From Phaseolus vulgaris (taxonomy: Eukaryota; Streptophyta; Magnoliopsida; Fabales; Fabaceae), in NCBI RefSeq assembly GCF_000499845.2, contig NC_023750.2, positions 34,550,823 to 34,614,822 of the forward strand: a stretch of DNA of 64,000 nucleotides, in the 5' to 3' direction. The translations under genes and the position numbers were made by a program. This document shows, in pieces, positions 48,743-60,740 of the stretch (its first letter is position 1; the number at the start of each line of letters is the position of its first letter). The notes below the pieces were generated by a model that made no database searches, had not been told where the DNA came from, and saw nothing but the letters and a program-made list of their open reading frames with translations.

Positions 48743-49020
48743 GTTAGGCAAAACTCCCCATATGAGCATTAGACATTGCCTATGCTACTAAAGGATATGA
48801 CCCTTGACAATTAACTCAGAGCAATGCCAAAATAAAAAACAACACTATATTCTCTTTCAATTCCAGCCAATATGCTTGATAGAAAACCAACCTTCTCTTT
48901 TTCCTCTTCGTGAATTTGAGTGTGTTTTGATTAGTGCAAACTTCTCCTTGTGATCTCTTTGTTAGTGGTTCAGGAATTCTTCTCATTTAAGTCATAACTT
49001 TCCCTCTACTCTCTGAGTTG

Positions 49021-49025
<5 letters not shown>
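48743..49025. other. Short noncoding spacer
   Basis: No feature is supported; the sequence is interrupted by C2 on one side. Confidence 0.4.

Positions 49026-49068
<43 letters not shown>
49026..49068. repeat. (TA)n microsatellite
   Basis: About 21 TA/AT units directly before the truncated L1-4 remnant. Confidence 0.95.
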
Positions 49069-49070
<2 letters not shown>

Positions 49071-49342
49071 TTCTGCAGGCTCAAAGCTTTTTTTATGAAG
49101 GTTAAAAGAGTCGCTGGAGCCACAGGTACCATGGCAACCACTAGCTTCTGCTGTATAATCTGTTTTTTTTATCGGCAATAAGCAATTAAGATAAATTGAC
49201 CCACTTAAGGAATGGTCCAACCCTCATACAGAGAATAAAAGATAAAAATTCTTTCCCCCTTCTTATCTAAAACCCACAAATTAATCCTCTACTTCCTTTC
49301 CCAACACTAAAATTGAATAAAAGACAAAATACTGTACCATTA

Positions 49343-52300
49343 TTAAATCGAGTACATACATACTAGAGATTCTAAACACCATTCAGAGAACGAGAAACTC
49401 ACTAATGGTATCTTTGAATTGATCCAGGACCAAACCTTGATCTGTGCCAGAGAAAATACTTCGGTATGATCAACCACTCCTCCTTTAAACAAACAATTTT
49501 TCCTGTGTCTCCAAATCTCTCTGACCAAAGCTATGCAAATATTACCCATAATAAGATTAACTGAGTTAGGTGCATCCAAAAACTTGAAATGTTCAAAATG
49601 TGACCTAAGAACAATAAGATCAATTGAATTCAATCCTAACCAGTAACAACCTTGCAACCGAAGAAAAGATGATTTGTCGACTCCTCTGATAGCCTGCATA
49701 AGCTGCAAATATTATTCGCAATCTGAATCCCTGGTCTCTCCAGATTTATATTCTCAATTTGAATCCATCGTCTCTCCAGATTTACCTTTGTGGCTACCCT
49801 GTTTTCAATCACCCTCCAAGTTGTGACATGAGCTGAAGGCAACACTTTTATCCGCTAGAAAGAATTGTAAAATCTCGAATCTTCCTCTCCTCCTTCTCCC
49901 ACTAATAAAGCGTAAGCATACTTGACTGAAAACCCTGTTGTCTCTCTATCCTTCCATACCCATTTATCCCCTATCTCTGACTCTATCCTCCTATTAGAAA
50001 TCGTCTCTAAGAGCTGGCTTACTTGATCCTCCTCCCAAGCGAACAAACCCCTTCTCCACCTTAAATTCCACTCCCAGATTCCGTTAATCCTTGATCCATA
50101 TTCACAAATGTTTGCTTCCTTAAGTACAGACAAAGAGAATAATCTTGGGAATCTACTTTTCAAATCTCTAGATGTTACCCAATTATCTAACCAAAACAAC
50201 ACGTCTTTCCCATTTTCAACCTCCCAATTAACAAGATCTTCAAACTTCCTTCCTCACTCCTCTGAACTCCATACCTTCATCATATCTCTCCACCATAAAG
50301 AAACTTTGTTGTTATCATTCTGAAGTTCCTTCAGGCCTCTCCATCCACCGTACTTGGATTCGATTACTTCCCCCCATAACCCTCTCTTAATGCCAAATCC
50401 ATTTTCCCAATAAAGCAAGATTAAAACGTCTAATGTTAATAATGCCTAGCCCGCCTGCATCCTTGGAATTACAAACCTTATCCCAAGCAACCCATGCAAT
50501 CTTCCTCCCATCTGCCCCCCAACCCCACAGAAAATTCCTCTGTAAACTCATAATCTTCTTTAACACTTTAGACGGAATCTTGAAAAGAGAAAGGTAGAAC
50601 AAAGGTATAGACGATAAAACAGACTTAATCAAACAAATTCTCCCTACCATCGATATGTATCTACCCTTCCATCTACCTAGTCTGCTTTTTACTCTGTTGA
50701 CCACCTCGTCCCAAAATTCACCCCTCTTATGGCATCCCCTATAGGCAACCCCAAATACATAAAAGGAGTTCTCATAATTTCACAATTTAATACAGACATG
50801 AAACTCAGAATTTTCGTCTGTTTCACCCCAACCCCACCAATCCTACTCTTGAGGAAATTCACCTTGAGACCAAAAACCAATTCAAAACAACTCAACATGA
50901 CCTTAATGTTAAAAACACTTTTGATATTTCCCTTACAAAAAAACAAAGTATCATCAACGTATTGTAGCATATTTACCTTAACTGACTTTTTTCCTATCTT
51001 TAAGCCTTCGATCAATTCTTTCTCAACTACAATCCTAAACACCCCTGCAAGACTTTCGACCACTATTAGGAACAAGAACGGAGCTAAAGGGTCGCCTTGT
51101 CTCAACCCCTTTTTCGAAATGAATTCCTTAGTAGGACTCCCATTAACTAGAACTGATATCGAAGCTGATTCCAAACAAGCCATTATCTAGGATTTCCACT
51201 TTTCACAAGAGCCAAGCCTGCCTAACATATAGTAGATGAAATCCCACCTCACACATTCGTACGCCTTCTGATAATCCACCTTGAAACACACACAACTTTT
51301 TTTTCTTCCTCTTCATCTCTTCTATTATTTCATTGGCAACCAAAATGCTATCCAAAATCCCTTTTCCTTCAAGAAAAGCGGATTTCCTGATATCTATTAC
51401 TTTACTAATCACTTTTTTCAATCTGATTGACAAAATCTTCAAAACGATCTTATACACACACCCTACCAATGAGATAGGTCTATAATCGCTAAGCTGCTGC
51501 AGATTATCGTTCTTAGGTATCAAACAGATAAATGATGCATTAGTCCCCCTGGGCCACCTTCCATTGACCATAAAGTCATTAATCGCCAACACCACACATC
51601 CTCCTTAAGACAATCCCACAAAATTTAATGAAGCTAAAATAAAAACCATCTGGACCAGGACTCTTTGAACTATCACAGCTCCAGACAACATTCTTGACTT
51701 CCTCTTCAGAGATTGCTCCTACCAACAATTCATTGTCTTCATCAGATATAGTATTGAATCGAACATTGTCCAACCTAACCAGGGGTTTTGACTCTCTAGC
51801 AAATCTAGCTTTGAAAAACTCCTCAATTGTAGACTTAACCACCTCCTTATCCTCACACTACTGCTCATTTACTTCTACCCCGTTGATCCCGTTTCTCATT
51901 CTCCTCCACTTCACTAAGGAGTGAAAAAATTTAGTATTTAAATTGCTTTGTTTTAACCACTTTTGTCTTGCTTTTTGGTGCATGACCGCTTCTTGTCTAA
52001 ATAGGTTCCGACTTTGTTCCGCCAACAAAAATCTCCTATCTTGCCTCCCCAGCTCATCTAACTCACTTTCATCATCTCTTGCGTCCAACTCTTCAATCTT
52101 CTTTTGTATGGATTCCCCTTCCTGATTGACATTCCTGAATACCTCTCTATTCCACTTCTTCAAATCTATCTTTAGCTTTTTCAATTTTTCTTTTAGAACA
52201 ACCATTCCCTCCACTGAACACCTCATAGGTCTGCCATTTACTACGAACAAAATCCAGAAACCTGCTATCCTTTTGCCATACATCCAAACTTCTGAAAGGT

Positions 52301-53031
52301 TTAGGCCTCCAATCCACTGATGAAACTTTTAGGACTAACACGCCATGATTAGAGACCTTTCTGCTGAGAGCAAGCTGTTTACTATTTGGCCAAACATCCA
52401 ACCATTCCTTAGAGACAAGAATTATGTCTATTTTGCTCTTGACCGTATCATTTGGCTTGTACAAAGTAAACTTTCTACTGACCATTGGAATATCCAGTAA
52501 TTGCATGTTATCAATAAAATCATTAAATCCCCTTATCTCTCTACTATAATTTGATGATGAGATGACACTTTTTCTCTCCTCTTTCCTTCTGATTGAATTA
52601 AAATCCCCGACAACACACCATACCTTGTTTTGTCGAATCTCCCTAATTTTTCGTTACTCTTCCCAAACCTCCTTCCTTTCTTTCAACGTATCGGAACTGT
52701 ACACATTTGCTATCATAATATGTATCCCGTCTCCTGGTTTCCAAACTCCTTCGATGATAGGGAAACCTTTTCCATTTAAAAAACTTGTCATATTAAAACT
52801 CCTTTTCCACATAGTAATGATTCCACCTGCGTTATTTACTACCCCGTTCTCTACCCAATCGACTTCATTTGAACCCTACAGATAAAAACAACTTTCCTTT
52901 CTGAGCACTGAGCACTTTGTTTCCTGTATACAGACCATTCCAACCTCCTCTTTTCTAATCAATTCTCTTGCGTATGTTCTTTTTATATTTCCTCCTAACA
53001 CCCTTATGTTTAAACTAATTAGACTCATCAT
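49343..53031 (-). pseudogene. L1-3 ORF2, endonuclease-reverse transcriptase, heavily broken
   Basis: The first ATG (53029-53031) overlaps the ORF1 end by 17 nt. In several frames one sees ISLNIRVLGG, CIQETKC, VVGDFNSI, then SPGPDGFYFSFIKF, YRPISLVGCVYKIVLK, GLRQGDPLAPFLF, YVDD at 50950-50961, SRLGRWKGRYISMVGR, and the zf-RVT CSLCRLSEESTNHLFFGC. The end is LVCMYSI at 49343. At least two nonsense codons (near 52876 and 52665) and many frameshifts are present. It is clearly non-functional and diverged from L1-1 and L1-2. Confidence 0.88.
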
Positions 53032-54577
53032 CAGAAACATTAATCTCCATCTCCAAATTCCTGCAATCCCGATTCTCCACACTGCTGAGCCTATTTAATA
53101 CCACCTCTTCTTCACTTAACAGAGTGAAACCCATCTCCTTACCAGCTTTCCACCTCCTCCTAGCTTCGCCCTGCTCATCTTTTAACCAAAGCATTCTACT
53201 GTATTTTCTTACATCGTTGTCTGAGATAATGATTTCTGATCTTAAGCCATTTAGAGAGTCTGACTTAGCTAACCTTTCAAACCTCGGTGAACTTACGTCT
53301 CTTGATTTAGGCAAATCATCCACTCTTCCACCAAATCTAGCCATCATCCTCCCCACTAGGTGACTTGCAAAAAATGATTTTGTCTCCCTTACCGTGCCCT
53401 TAGGAGTGGACATCTTCGTAGCTCCATTATTTTCTCTACTCCATACTAACCCCGTCCTCTCCACCATGCTAACTGAGTCTCTACTTGCCTCACACCCCAA
53501 AAATCCTTTGTTTTCGTCATCAAATCCACCTTGTTCTCCCTCAGCCTGCATTTCCCCTGCCGCCACCGCTCACCTTCTCTCCATCACCGCGCCTCATACT
53601 GGTATGAACATGCACAACAGCGTCAGCCGCCGTCCCTCGTTGCCCTGCCCCTGCAGACGCCTCCACGTCTTCCCCGGTCGTTGCACTAAAGTCAGTCGCA
53701 CCATCGCCGGTCACCGCAATCCCTCCTCCGTTGGTACCAGTCACTCCCTCGCTAGTAGCCTTCCCAGTTCCGACGTTATCATCCACCGCCGCCGATAATC
53801 ATTGTCTCTCGTTGTCCATCTCCGGTGACTTCGAGGTAGAACAAACATTGGAACCCACAAAACCAGCGACGATATCCATCGCCGTCAATGCATGGAGAAT
53901 CTCGTCGGCTCCATCGACGTCTAGGCTCTCGATACCAACGTCGCAAGCCACTTCGGCGACTCAGGAGTGGCTGCATCAGTTCCATCGTCACCATCACAAG
54001 TTTCGCCGCTGCCTCCCATCCAGTCCGCCGCTCCTCCTTGTCTGACAAACCCTAGTTGTGAGTCCATGTCAGCATTGGGCTAAAAAATTAGGGTTTCCCC
54101 CACCCAACTACTTGCGCATCCGTTGCCTTCAACAATTTCCCGATATAAAATCTTTCAAGCCAAAAAGATGTTTCTGCATTAACCCTAATATTTGGCAAAA
54201 ATTCTTCATCTCGCTTCTGATCGAAATCCTCCTTTCCTCCCCTAATAGCTTGAGCATAAGAGCGTTGTTGGGTATTCTGACTCTGAAAATTCCGAGAGTG
54301 TGTCTGACTATGTGGATTACGTAAAGGTTTCTCTTGCCTTCTACCTTTTGGTAGTTTTGCTTGCAGTTTCCATGTATCAATCCAAATGGAATCAAGTTGC
54401 CTTTACAATACGTATTCATCCCTTACTCCATGAAATCTAACGAATCAAAACCTTTGTTTTTTGCCGTTTAACTTTCTAGAGATGAAGACGTCTAAAACCC
54501 TTCCCCAATGCTGAAAAACCTTCCATAGGTCCTTCTCTTGAAACTTATTTGGAAAATTAGTAAAAAAGAAAGACATG
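53015..54577 (-). pseudogene. L1-3 ORF1, broken, with a GC-rich middle
   Basis: The minus strand has a degenerate RRM-like beginning near 54577 (VDMSFFFTNFPNKFQEKDL), stops near 54430 and 54300, a GC-rich middle (53540-54050) and an open 183-codon end that reads SRENNGATKMSTPKGTVRET and later RSEIIISDNDVRKYSRMLWL, stopping at 53015. The C-terminal block corresponds to the end of ORF1 in L1-1 and L1-2. The GC-rich middle has no counterpart in them. Confidence 0.65.
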
Positions 54578-54918
54578 TCTACCATCTTCGCTCTCTCTCT
54601 CTACATCCTCGCAATGAGAAGTTCGTTGTACCTTTTCTGTATAATCTGTGATTATGCAGATCTGGAGTAGCTTGTATCAGCTGCTGGGTTTGTGTTTTTT
54701 TTGGCTCATTCCTTGTAGAAACAGCTTGCTGCAATGTGTTTCCTATGAGCTTTTGTAGTTTAAGGCACTGTTGGTTTTGTTAAAGCAAGTGTCAAAGATC
54801 TATGCCTTTGTGCTTGTTTTGTTTTGCCTTTTAACTTTGAAGAGATGAGTCTTGTATAAGGGTTGGGACACCTCTGAAGTATCTCACTTAATTCATTTAT
54901 TCATTGCTAATAAAAAGA

Positions 54919-55628
54919 AAGTACCGACTCTCTGTAGCCTATCTACTATGTTTTTGATTAACTTTCAGTATCTCCTTATGATCTAAGTGGTCCTTGTTAA
55001 AGTATCACTTTTTCTCAACTACTGTTGCTGTAATAAGATATGCATCCTTCTCAATTCCACGTCCTTCCCCAAACTACCACCTATTTACAAGAGACCAGTC
55101 CTTGCCACAGAAATTAGTTTAACAGTGGAGAGAGGAAGCTGTTTTGGTTGGGAATGATTTAACTGGCTTCACTAATGGCCCTGTACATATCACCAAAAAA
55201 GAAAAACAACATAAATAGCATACAGATTATGTTAGCCATGCAGTCCAACCTTAGAAATACAATAAAATAAAAAATGATATTAGTAATGCAACCCAACACT
55301 CCATCATCCACCCATGTTGGCTCATCTCCAACCATTGTCGCACACATCATCCTCTAGTGCAATTGATAAATTTGATTGTTAAGTTACTTCATCTGTTTTA
55401 CTTTACGATCCCTTCCTTCCAATCCTTGCCAACCTGCACAAATGAGTAACCTTTCCTAGTCTTTAGCTAAGACAATATCATATTATTAAGACTAAAAATA
55501 CATCACACATAACAACATACACACTTTTAAAACACTTGTTTACATTCTTAGTTGCCCCAGACCCCAGAATAATTATATTAATATTGATAATCATACTAAT
55601 AAATATAATAATAATCATAACATGACAA
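54919..55628. other. Noncoding stretch after the nested L1s
   Basis: No gene supported; a short minus-strand frame at 55159-55350 has no recognisable features. Confidence 0.45.
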
Positions 55629-55635
55629 TAAAATT

Positions 55636-55760
55636 TGTCTGATGTAATGATTAAAGCTTAGTTCACTCCAAAAAACTTGGGTTCGAGTCCTATCTGCTAC
55701 AGTTTATTTCTGACATTAATTATTAATTATAATTGTGATAGCATATATAATAATTGTCAA
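55636..55760 (+). mobile_element. Possible tRNA-derived SINE
   Basis: GTCTGATGTAATGATTAAAGC (55638-55658) resembles a pol III A box and GGTTCGAGTCC (55680-55690) is a perfect B-box match, with tRNA-like spacing of about 35 bp. Plant SINEs have this head. The 3' end and target duplication are not clear. Confidence 0.4.
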
Positions 55761-56778
55761 TAATATTTTTAAATTAATATTTGTGAATAACAATTTAAAA
55801 AAATAAAAATAGATTCAATTGAAAGACCTAAAGCATATTATCAAAACTAGCGGGCTGTGTATCCGCATTTTTCATGTTTACTATTTATATATTCATATAA
55901 TTTTAATAAATATTAAATTATATGAGAAGATATGTAAATTATCTAAATGCACCATTGATAATAGTTTTATTAAGATTTTATGTTAATTTTTTTATATTTT
56001 CATTTTATTGTTTGTGAATATTAAATTTTGATTTAACTTGGATGTAATCTTGAACTTTGTAAAGTTATCAAGATTAAAATGAAGGTTTAAAAAAAATGGA
56101 CCAGCAAACAATGTCAAAACATAATGCAAATGATTGTATGTTGGAAGTTGTAGAATCTATCACCATATCAATTGAATCCACATCTTTCATGGCAAAGAAG
56201 TTGAAAAAAATAAAATAATAAACTAAATACAAATTACCAAACTTCCAACTTATGTAATATCTAATAGATCAAAGCATCAGTAGACATAAAAACTTTGCCC
56301 GTAAAGCTGACTTAGGATTCATACAAAAATATAAAAAAAATTAAGAAAGCAATAGAAACAAAAATGTTCAAATCCTATAACAATGAGACACGTCTCTGCT
56401 TCGAACGCTTTGGGAAGTGCGAGAAGGAGGAAGCAATGGAGGTTGTTGTTGTACAGTGGTGATTGAAGAGGGACTAAGATGGGTGAGAGTAGGAGAAGAA
56501 CATGGAGCGTGAAGGAAGAGAGTTCAAAATGTGTCAAAATTTATGAGCATTTTTTTTCTTTGGATGCAATTGGTGAAAACTACTCCTTATAAGGGAATGG
56601 AAGAAAGTGGTAACCGCTCAACTACTCCTTATAAGGGAGTGGATGTAACTGGTGAAAACTACTCCTTCGTAAGAAAGTGGATGTAAATGGTGACAGTGAA
56701 AACTACTGAAGAAAGTGGTAACCGCTAAGTAGTAATCAAATTGTTCACGTTTGGTCACTACTCACATTTCCTAATATT
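55761..56778. other. Noncoding stretch
   Basis: AT-rich to 56100, then mixed. Around 56579-56720 the words ACTACTCCTTATAAGGGA and GAAAGTGGTAACCGCT recur. A minus-strand frame at 56319-56537 is not supported as a gene. Confidence 0.45.
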
Positions 56779-56963
56779 TATTTCTCTCTCATACAACAGA
56801 CACTCCCTCTCATTATGCAATTAATTTTCAAAATAAATTATCTCTTTTAATTCAAACGGTTGCTCCATTTATTTCAAATATCTTATTAAATTTATTTCTC
56901 TCTCATACAACAGACACTCTCTCATTATCCAATTAATTTTCAAAATAAATTATCTCTTTCAAT
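56779..56963. repeat. 114-bp tandem duplication cut by CACTA C4
   Basis: TATTTCTCTCTCATACAACA begins at 56779 and again at 56893. The second copy is interrupted at 56963 by element C4. Confidence 0.8.
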
Positions 56964-57578
56964 CACTACAAAAAAAAGTATATATTTGTGACGGTTATTT
57001 TCGTATAAACTGGCGGTTATAACCGCCACAATATACGCTTGTGGGGTTTCCCAAACCGCCATAGAACTGGCCGCCACAAAGTTTAATGTGGCGGTTTTAC
57101 TCTACCCGCCGCAACACCCGTCACTTTAAACATAGTGTAAATAGTGACATTTTTTATATGTAAGTAGTGTCAGTTATAACTGTCGCAATTTACATTCATT
57201 GAAGAAGATTCTGACACTATAATATACGTAAGTAGTGTTAGTTATGACTGTCGCAATTTACATTCATTAAATAAGATTCTGGCGTCATAATATACATAAG
57301 TAGTGACGTTTTTAACTGACGTAATTTTAATTCTGAATAAATAAAATTTAACCACCACATTTTTATAATTTTTTTATAAGCTGTTTTATACAATTATAAA
57401 ATTTAACTACCACTTTTTCATAATAAAATAAAATATTGTATAAAGTTATAATCATCTATTCATTTCATTAAAATTAAAACACACATAATAATGTTCAAAA
57501 GTTTATATGTAATTGAAAATTAAAACACATAAAAAGTTCATACATCCCTAATTAAGTTTAAAATTAAAACACACATCC

Positions 57579-57652
57579 CTAATCAGTTTTGCTTCCAGCA
57601 CTTGATCCTATTACTTGATTAGGTGATGGAGCACCATCTTCATAATTGATAC
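57579..57652 (-). pseudogene. Terminal exon of the CACTA-encoded protein in C4
   Basis: After a TTTCAG acceptor the minus strand reads YEDGAPSPNQVIGSSAGSKT, then D and TAG. It is the best-preserved copy of the exon shared with 9461-9535 and 43763-43840. Confidence 0.75.
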
Positions 57653-59169
57653 CTGAAATAAATAATTTTTAGTTAATGAATTTGTATGTTTATAATTATC
57701 AAATAAAAGACACAAATAAATATTTAAATATATTAATAGCTCATAGTATACAAATAGTCAAAACAATCCAGATTTACAATTCACCAATTTCAACTTACAA
57801 AGAAAAATCAAATAACAATTTTAACACAATTGTAGATGGTCATACAGTACCTAAATGAATAATGACATGCACACTTGTATATTCGTAACCTATAATTTTT
57901 ATTAATGTGAAACAAAATTCATATTTTCACTTAAAATTTCAATTTACAAATAGACACTAAATAGTAATTTATGTGCAATAAAAACGTGGACCCTATATGT
58001 ATTATTTCAAGATTGAGTGTCGCATCAAAACATCATAGACTGAAATGGAATTGTTCTAAACCCAAAAAAAACAAATGGCCCCACAAGTATTAAATTTGGC
58101 AAATATATAGAGAAAAATGAAAACCAATTCGACGGTGGACTCACTCACACCAAGAAATAACCATGCAACAATTCTAAATCGTGAATAATTGACTTCAGTC
58201 ACAATGCCAAGGAGATTATTCTTTAAATTATATTATAATAGAAATTACAATAAAAAAAGAGAAAAACAATGAAACATTAATCTTGTAACTTAAACCTTGA
58301 GTAACACAAAATCAATTTATAAAATAAAATTTAATAATATACATATTTTAATTGACTTAAGATTTTTACACTTTATCCTACTGAAAATATAACCTCTATG
58401 TAGAAAGAAAAATAAATGATAGAGAGTGATAAGATAAGTTTAAGAAAAGTTGTGATTACATCTTAAGGTATATAGTGTACCGTTTATTTCTTTTTGTTTG
58501 ATTATTCATCTTCGTCTTTGTATGCTACTGCTAAAGCTGAAATATTGCATGCTAATGAACTTGAAAAGTAGAAATATTTTTTAATGCTTTTAACATCTTA
58601 AATATTAAGAAAATCATTAAAATTGTTCAAGAGTTTAATTTTGTCCCTCTTTAACATTTTTTAGAGTTATAGTACAAGCCCTTCATTATAAAAAGGTAGA
58701 TGAAATAAAATTAATGAAACTGCTCATACAAGCAGCAAGGTAGAGAAAAGTAAGTAACTTGGCTTTGAAGTGTAGAAGCAGACTGCATGTATATATCATC
58801 AACATCATCCATTCCATAGCTAACGGTTCATCTCCAATTCCCTTTTCACCTCTCTCAAGTTCTTCCAATAAATCTCAAACTCCTAGAAACTGCGTGCATA
58901 GAGCAGAAATTTAACAGAGGAGTAAAATTATAAATCTACATTCTAGAACAAAATATTTTTAATAAAAGATAAACACAATCAATGATTAGTAATAAATTAC
59001 ATTTACAAGTTGGAAAAAGGGATAACGCGCAAATCAATTCAATAACATTAAGTTGCAATCCACAATTCTAGAGTATATATTTGTCACTTCTGAATATCTC
59101 AGTTCACACATCTATAATTGATAAAAGGAGAATGAGTGCAGCAAGATACAATTAATATAGAGAGAATAT
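57653..59169. other. Interior of C4, nothing recognised
   Basis: AT-rich. Short frames at 57676-57858 and 58686-58868 show no domain signal and are not called. Confidence 0.45.
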
Positions 59170-59242
59170 GCTCCGTCGAAGCCATGCCCACACCACTCTT
59201 TGTTGTGCCATAGGCAGCTCCCATACCTTCCTCTATCATTTC
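59170..59242 (-). pseudogene. Captured fragment of V-ATPase proteolipid subunit c
   Basis: The minus strand reads MGAAYGTTKSGVGMAS, the signature of the first half of the 16-kDa vacuolar proton-pump proteolipid (subunit c), a membrane-rotor protein. Sequence on both sides diverges at once, so only part of one exon is kept. It sits inside CACTA C4 and cannot encode a working subunit. Confidence 0.7.
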
Positions 59243-59744
59243 AAACAACTCTTAGTAAGATAAATCAGAGAATGAAGAGCTAACAAAAATTCTCACTATC
59301 CCTCTTTCTATGTTTAAATACACAGCTATTCAAGCTCTTCTGCCAAGCAATTTCAAGAATCAAAACAGAGTGAAGAAATTTCAACAAACTAATTTTGTCC
59401 ATCGAAACCCAAACAAAGCAATGAATAACCAAAAACTATCCAGTATCAACATCAACCTATATCTATGAGAAACTAAATCTACGATTTGAAGCTACGCAAT
59501 TGAATCCAACAAAACAATTGAACCACATAAACTACAAAAAAACAACTGAATCAACCAATCATAACATATATTGTTTACCTTTTTTCTTTTTCATGCAAGG
59601 ATCAAATTAAGCATAGGACAACAAAAGTTCCTAAAAAATTGAAACTCGAAAGACATCATGTAACTATTCCAAACACAAATCTAATTGAGAAGTTAGGGAT
59701 TGAATTACAAGAGAAGATGAGTGCAACTGCGGCTCCAATAAATT

Positions 59745-60087
59745 TAAACCCTCTCTGCAGTCCCTCGACGACGCCGATCCTGATGACCTCCTCCGCTACT
59801 TCGACAAGCCTAACATCCCTCTCAACAAACAAAAGCGTCTCGCCAACATTGTCGTCGACGCCGTCCTCGATAGAGTCCATCGCCACCACCCACCGCAAAA
59901 CCCTCCAGAAGGTCCGATGCAGATCTCCACCTACATCAAAATCAACGCATTAGAAACGAGACAGTTTGAGCGGGCTTTGATCGTTGTCGACAACAGGAGC
60001 TTTGTGAAGTATTTGGAAGGGTTCATTGCTCCATCTTATGACCGGAACCAGCATCACGCAACGATGAAGGAGTTCTGCCCTCTATAA
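59745..60087 (+). pseudogene. Captured coding fragment in C4, unidentified
   Basis: A GC-rich stretch reads SLDDADPDDLLRYFDKPNIP, then NKQKRLANIVVDAVLDRVHR, then ETRQFERALIVVDNRSFVKY and LEGFIAPSYDRNQHHATMKE before TAA at 60085-60087. Composition and the unbroken frame of over 100 codons differ from the AT-rich surroundings, so it is almost surely from a host gene. I do not recognise the family. An overlapping frame (59639-59953) is its shadow. Confidence 0.6.
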
Positions 60088-60391
60088 ACTGGCGTTGGAA
60101 TAGGGTTTAAAAGGGTTTTAGAAAATTTTAGAGGATAGAACGAGAATTTGGAAAATCAAAATTTTAAATAAGCGTGGGAAATGAAAATGGAGGGAAATAA
60201 AGTAAATAGGATGGAGGGAATAAAAATGAAAAATCAAAACATTGTATATTTTATAAAATGACAGTTTTAAATGTCATATTTTGAATATGAAATATGACGG
60301 TTATTTAAGTGTCGTATTATATTGATAATTATGACAGTTTTTAATAACCGTCATATTAAAACTGTCGTTATTTACATGATTTTTTGTAGTG

Positions 60392-60530
60392 AATTCATAA
60401 CCACTCCTCCACCTCTCTTTCAATTCATAACCGTTCCTCCACCTCTCTTCAATTCATAATTGTTCCTCCACATCTCTTTCAATTCAAAACCGTTTTTCCA
60501 CCTCTCTTTCAATTCAAAACCGCCCCACTA
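60392..60530. repeat. 32-bp tandem repeat next to C4
   Basis: Four to five imperfect copies of AATTCATAACC(G)TTCCTCC plus ACCTCTCTTTC. The first follows the C4 insertion directly. Confidence 0.8.
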
Positions 60531-60556
60531 CGTATACCAAATATTGTAGAAAAAAA

Positions 60557-60740
60557 TAAGAAAGGGCACAATGACCATAATACAATAATAAAATTAAATA
60601 TTAATATAAGGATACAATGGGAAAAAAATCGAGAGCAATTAAGAGGGAATAAGAAATGACACAATGACCATAATACAATAATAAAATTAAATATTAATAT
60701 AAGAATAAAATAGGAAAAAAAATTAAGAGCAGTTAAGTGG
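60557..60740. repeat. 92-bp tandem duplication
   Basis: ATAAGAAAGGGCACAATGAC at 60557 and ATAAGAAATGACACAATGAC at 60649 begin two copies of a 92-bp unit. Confidence 0.85.

Larger units (their letters stand above)
49163..54636 (-). mobile_element. L1 LINE on the minus strand (L1-3)
   Basis: A poly(T) at 49163-49170 followed by ATCGGCAATAAGCAATT is the reversed L1 tail. The element is flanked by CTGTATAATCTG at 49151-49162 and 54637-54648, a 12-bp target duplication. It carries ORF1 and ORF2 on the minus strand, each broken many times, and is 5474 bp long. Confidence 0.9.
49069..54918 (+). mobile_element. 3' UTR remnant of a plus-strand L1 (L1-4), split by L1-3
   Basis: 49069-49162 and 54649-54918 together form an L1 3' UTR: the first part has CATGGCAACCACTAGCTTCT, the second ATTATGCAGATCTGGAGTAG and the tail CTCTGAAGTATCTC...CATTGCTAATAAAAAG. 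Both blocks match L1-2 near 27340-27380 and 28060-28110. The element is strongly 5' truncated and is interrupted by a minus-strand L1. Confidence 0.75.
56964..60391 (-). mobile_element. CACTA transposon C4 carrying host gene fragments
   Basis: Starts CACTACAAAAAAAAGTAT at 56964 and ends ATTTTTTGTAGTG at 60391, flanked by AAT at 56961-56963 and 60392-60394. Subterminal sequence with GGCGGTTATAACCGCC shows it is of the same family as C2 and the fragment at 8985. At 3428 bp it keeps only the last exon of its own gene (57579-57652, minus) plus a V-ATPase proteolipid fragment and an unidentified coding fragment. It is non-autonomous. Confidence 0.9.

Noticed and set aside
53394..54045. Plus-strand serine/proline-rich frames of 104-134 codons
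   Set aside because: They are shadows of the GC-rich minus-strand L1-3 ORF1 region.
59639..59953. A 104-codon plus-strand frame starting near 59639
   Set aside because: The overlapping frame from about 59745 has much more protein-like composition and continues further, so this one is a shadow.
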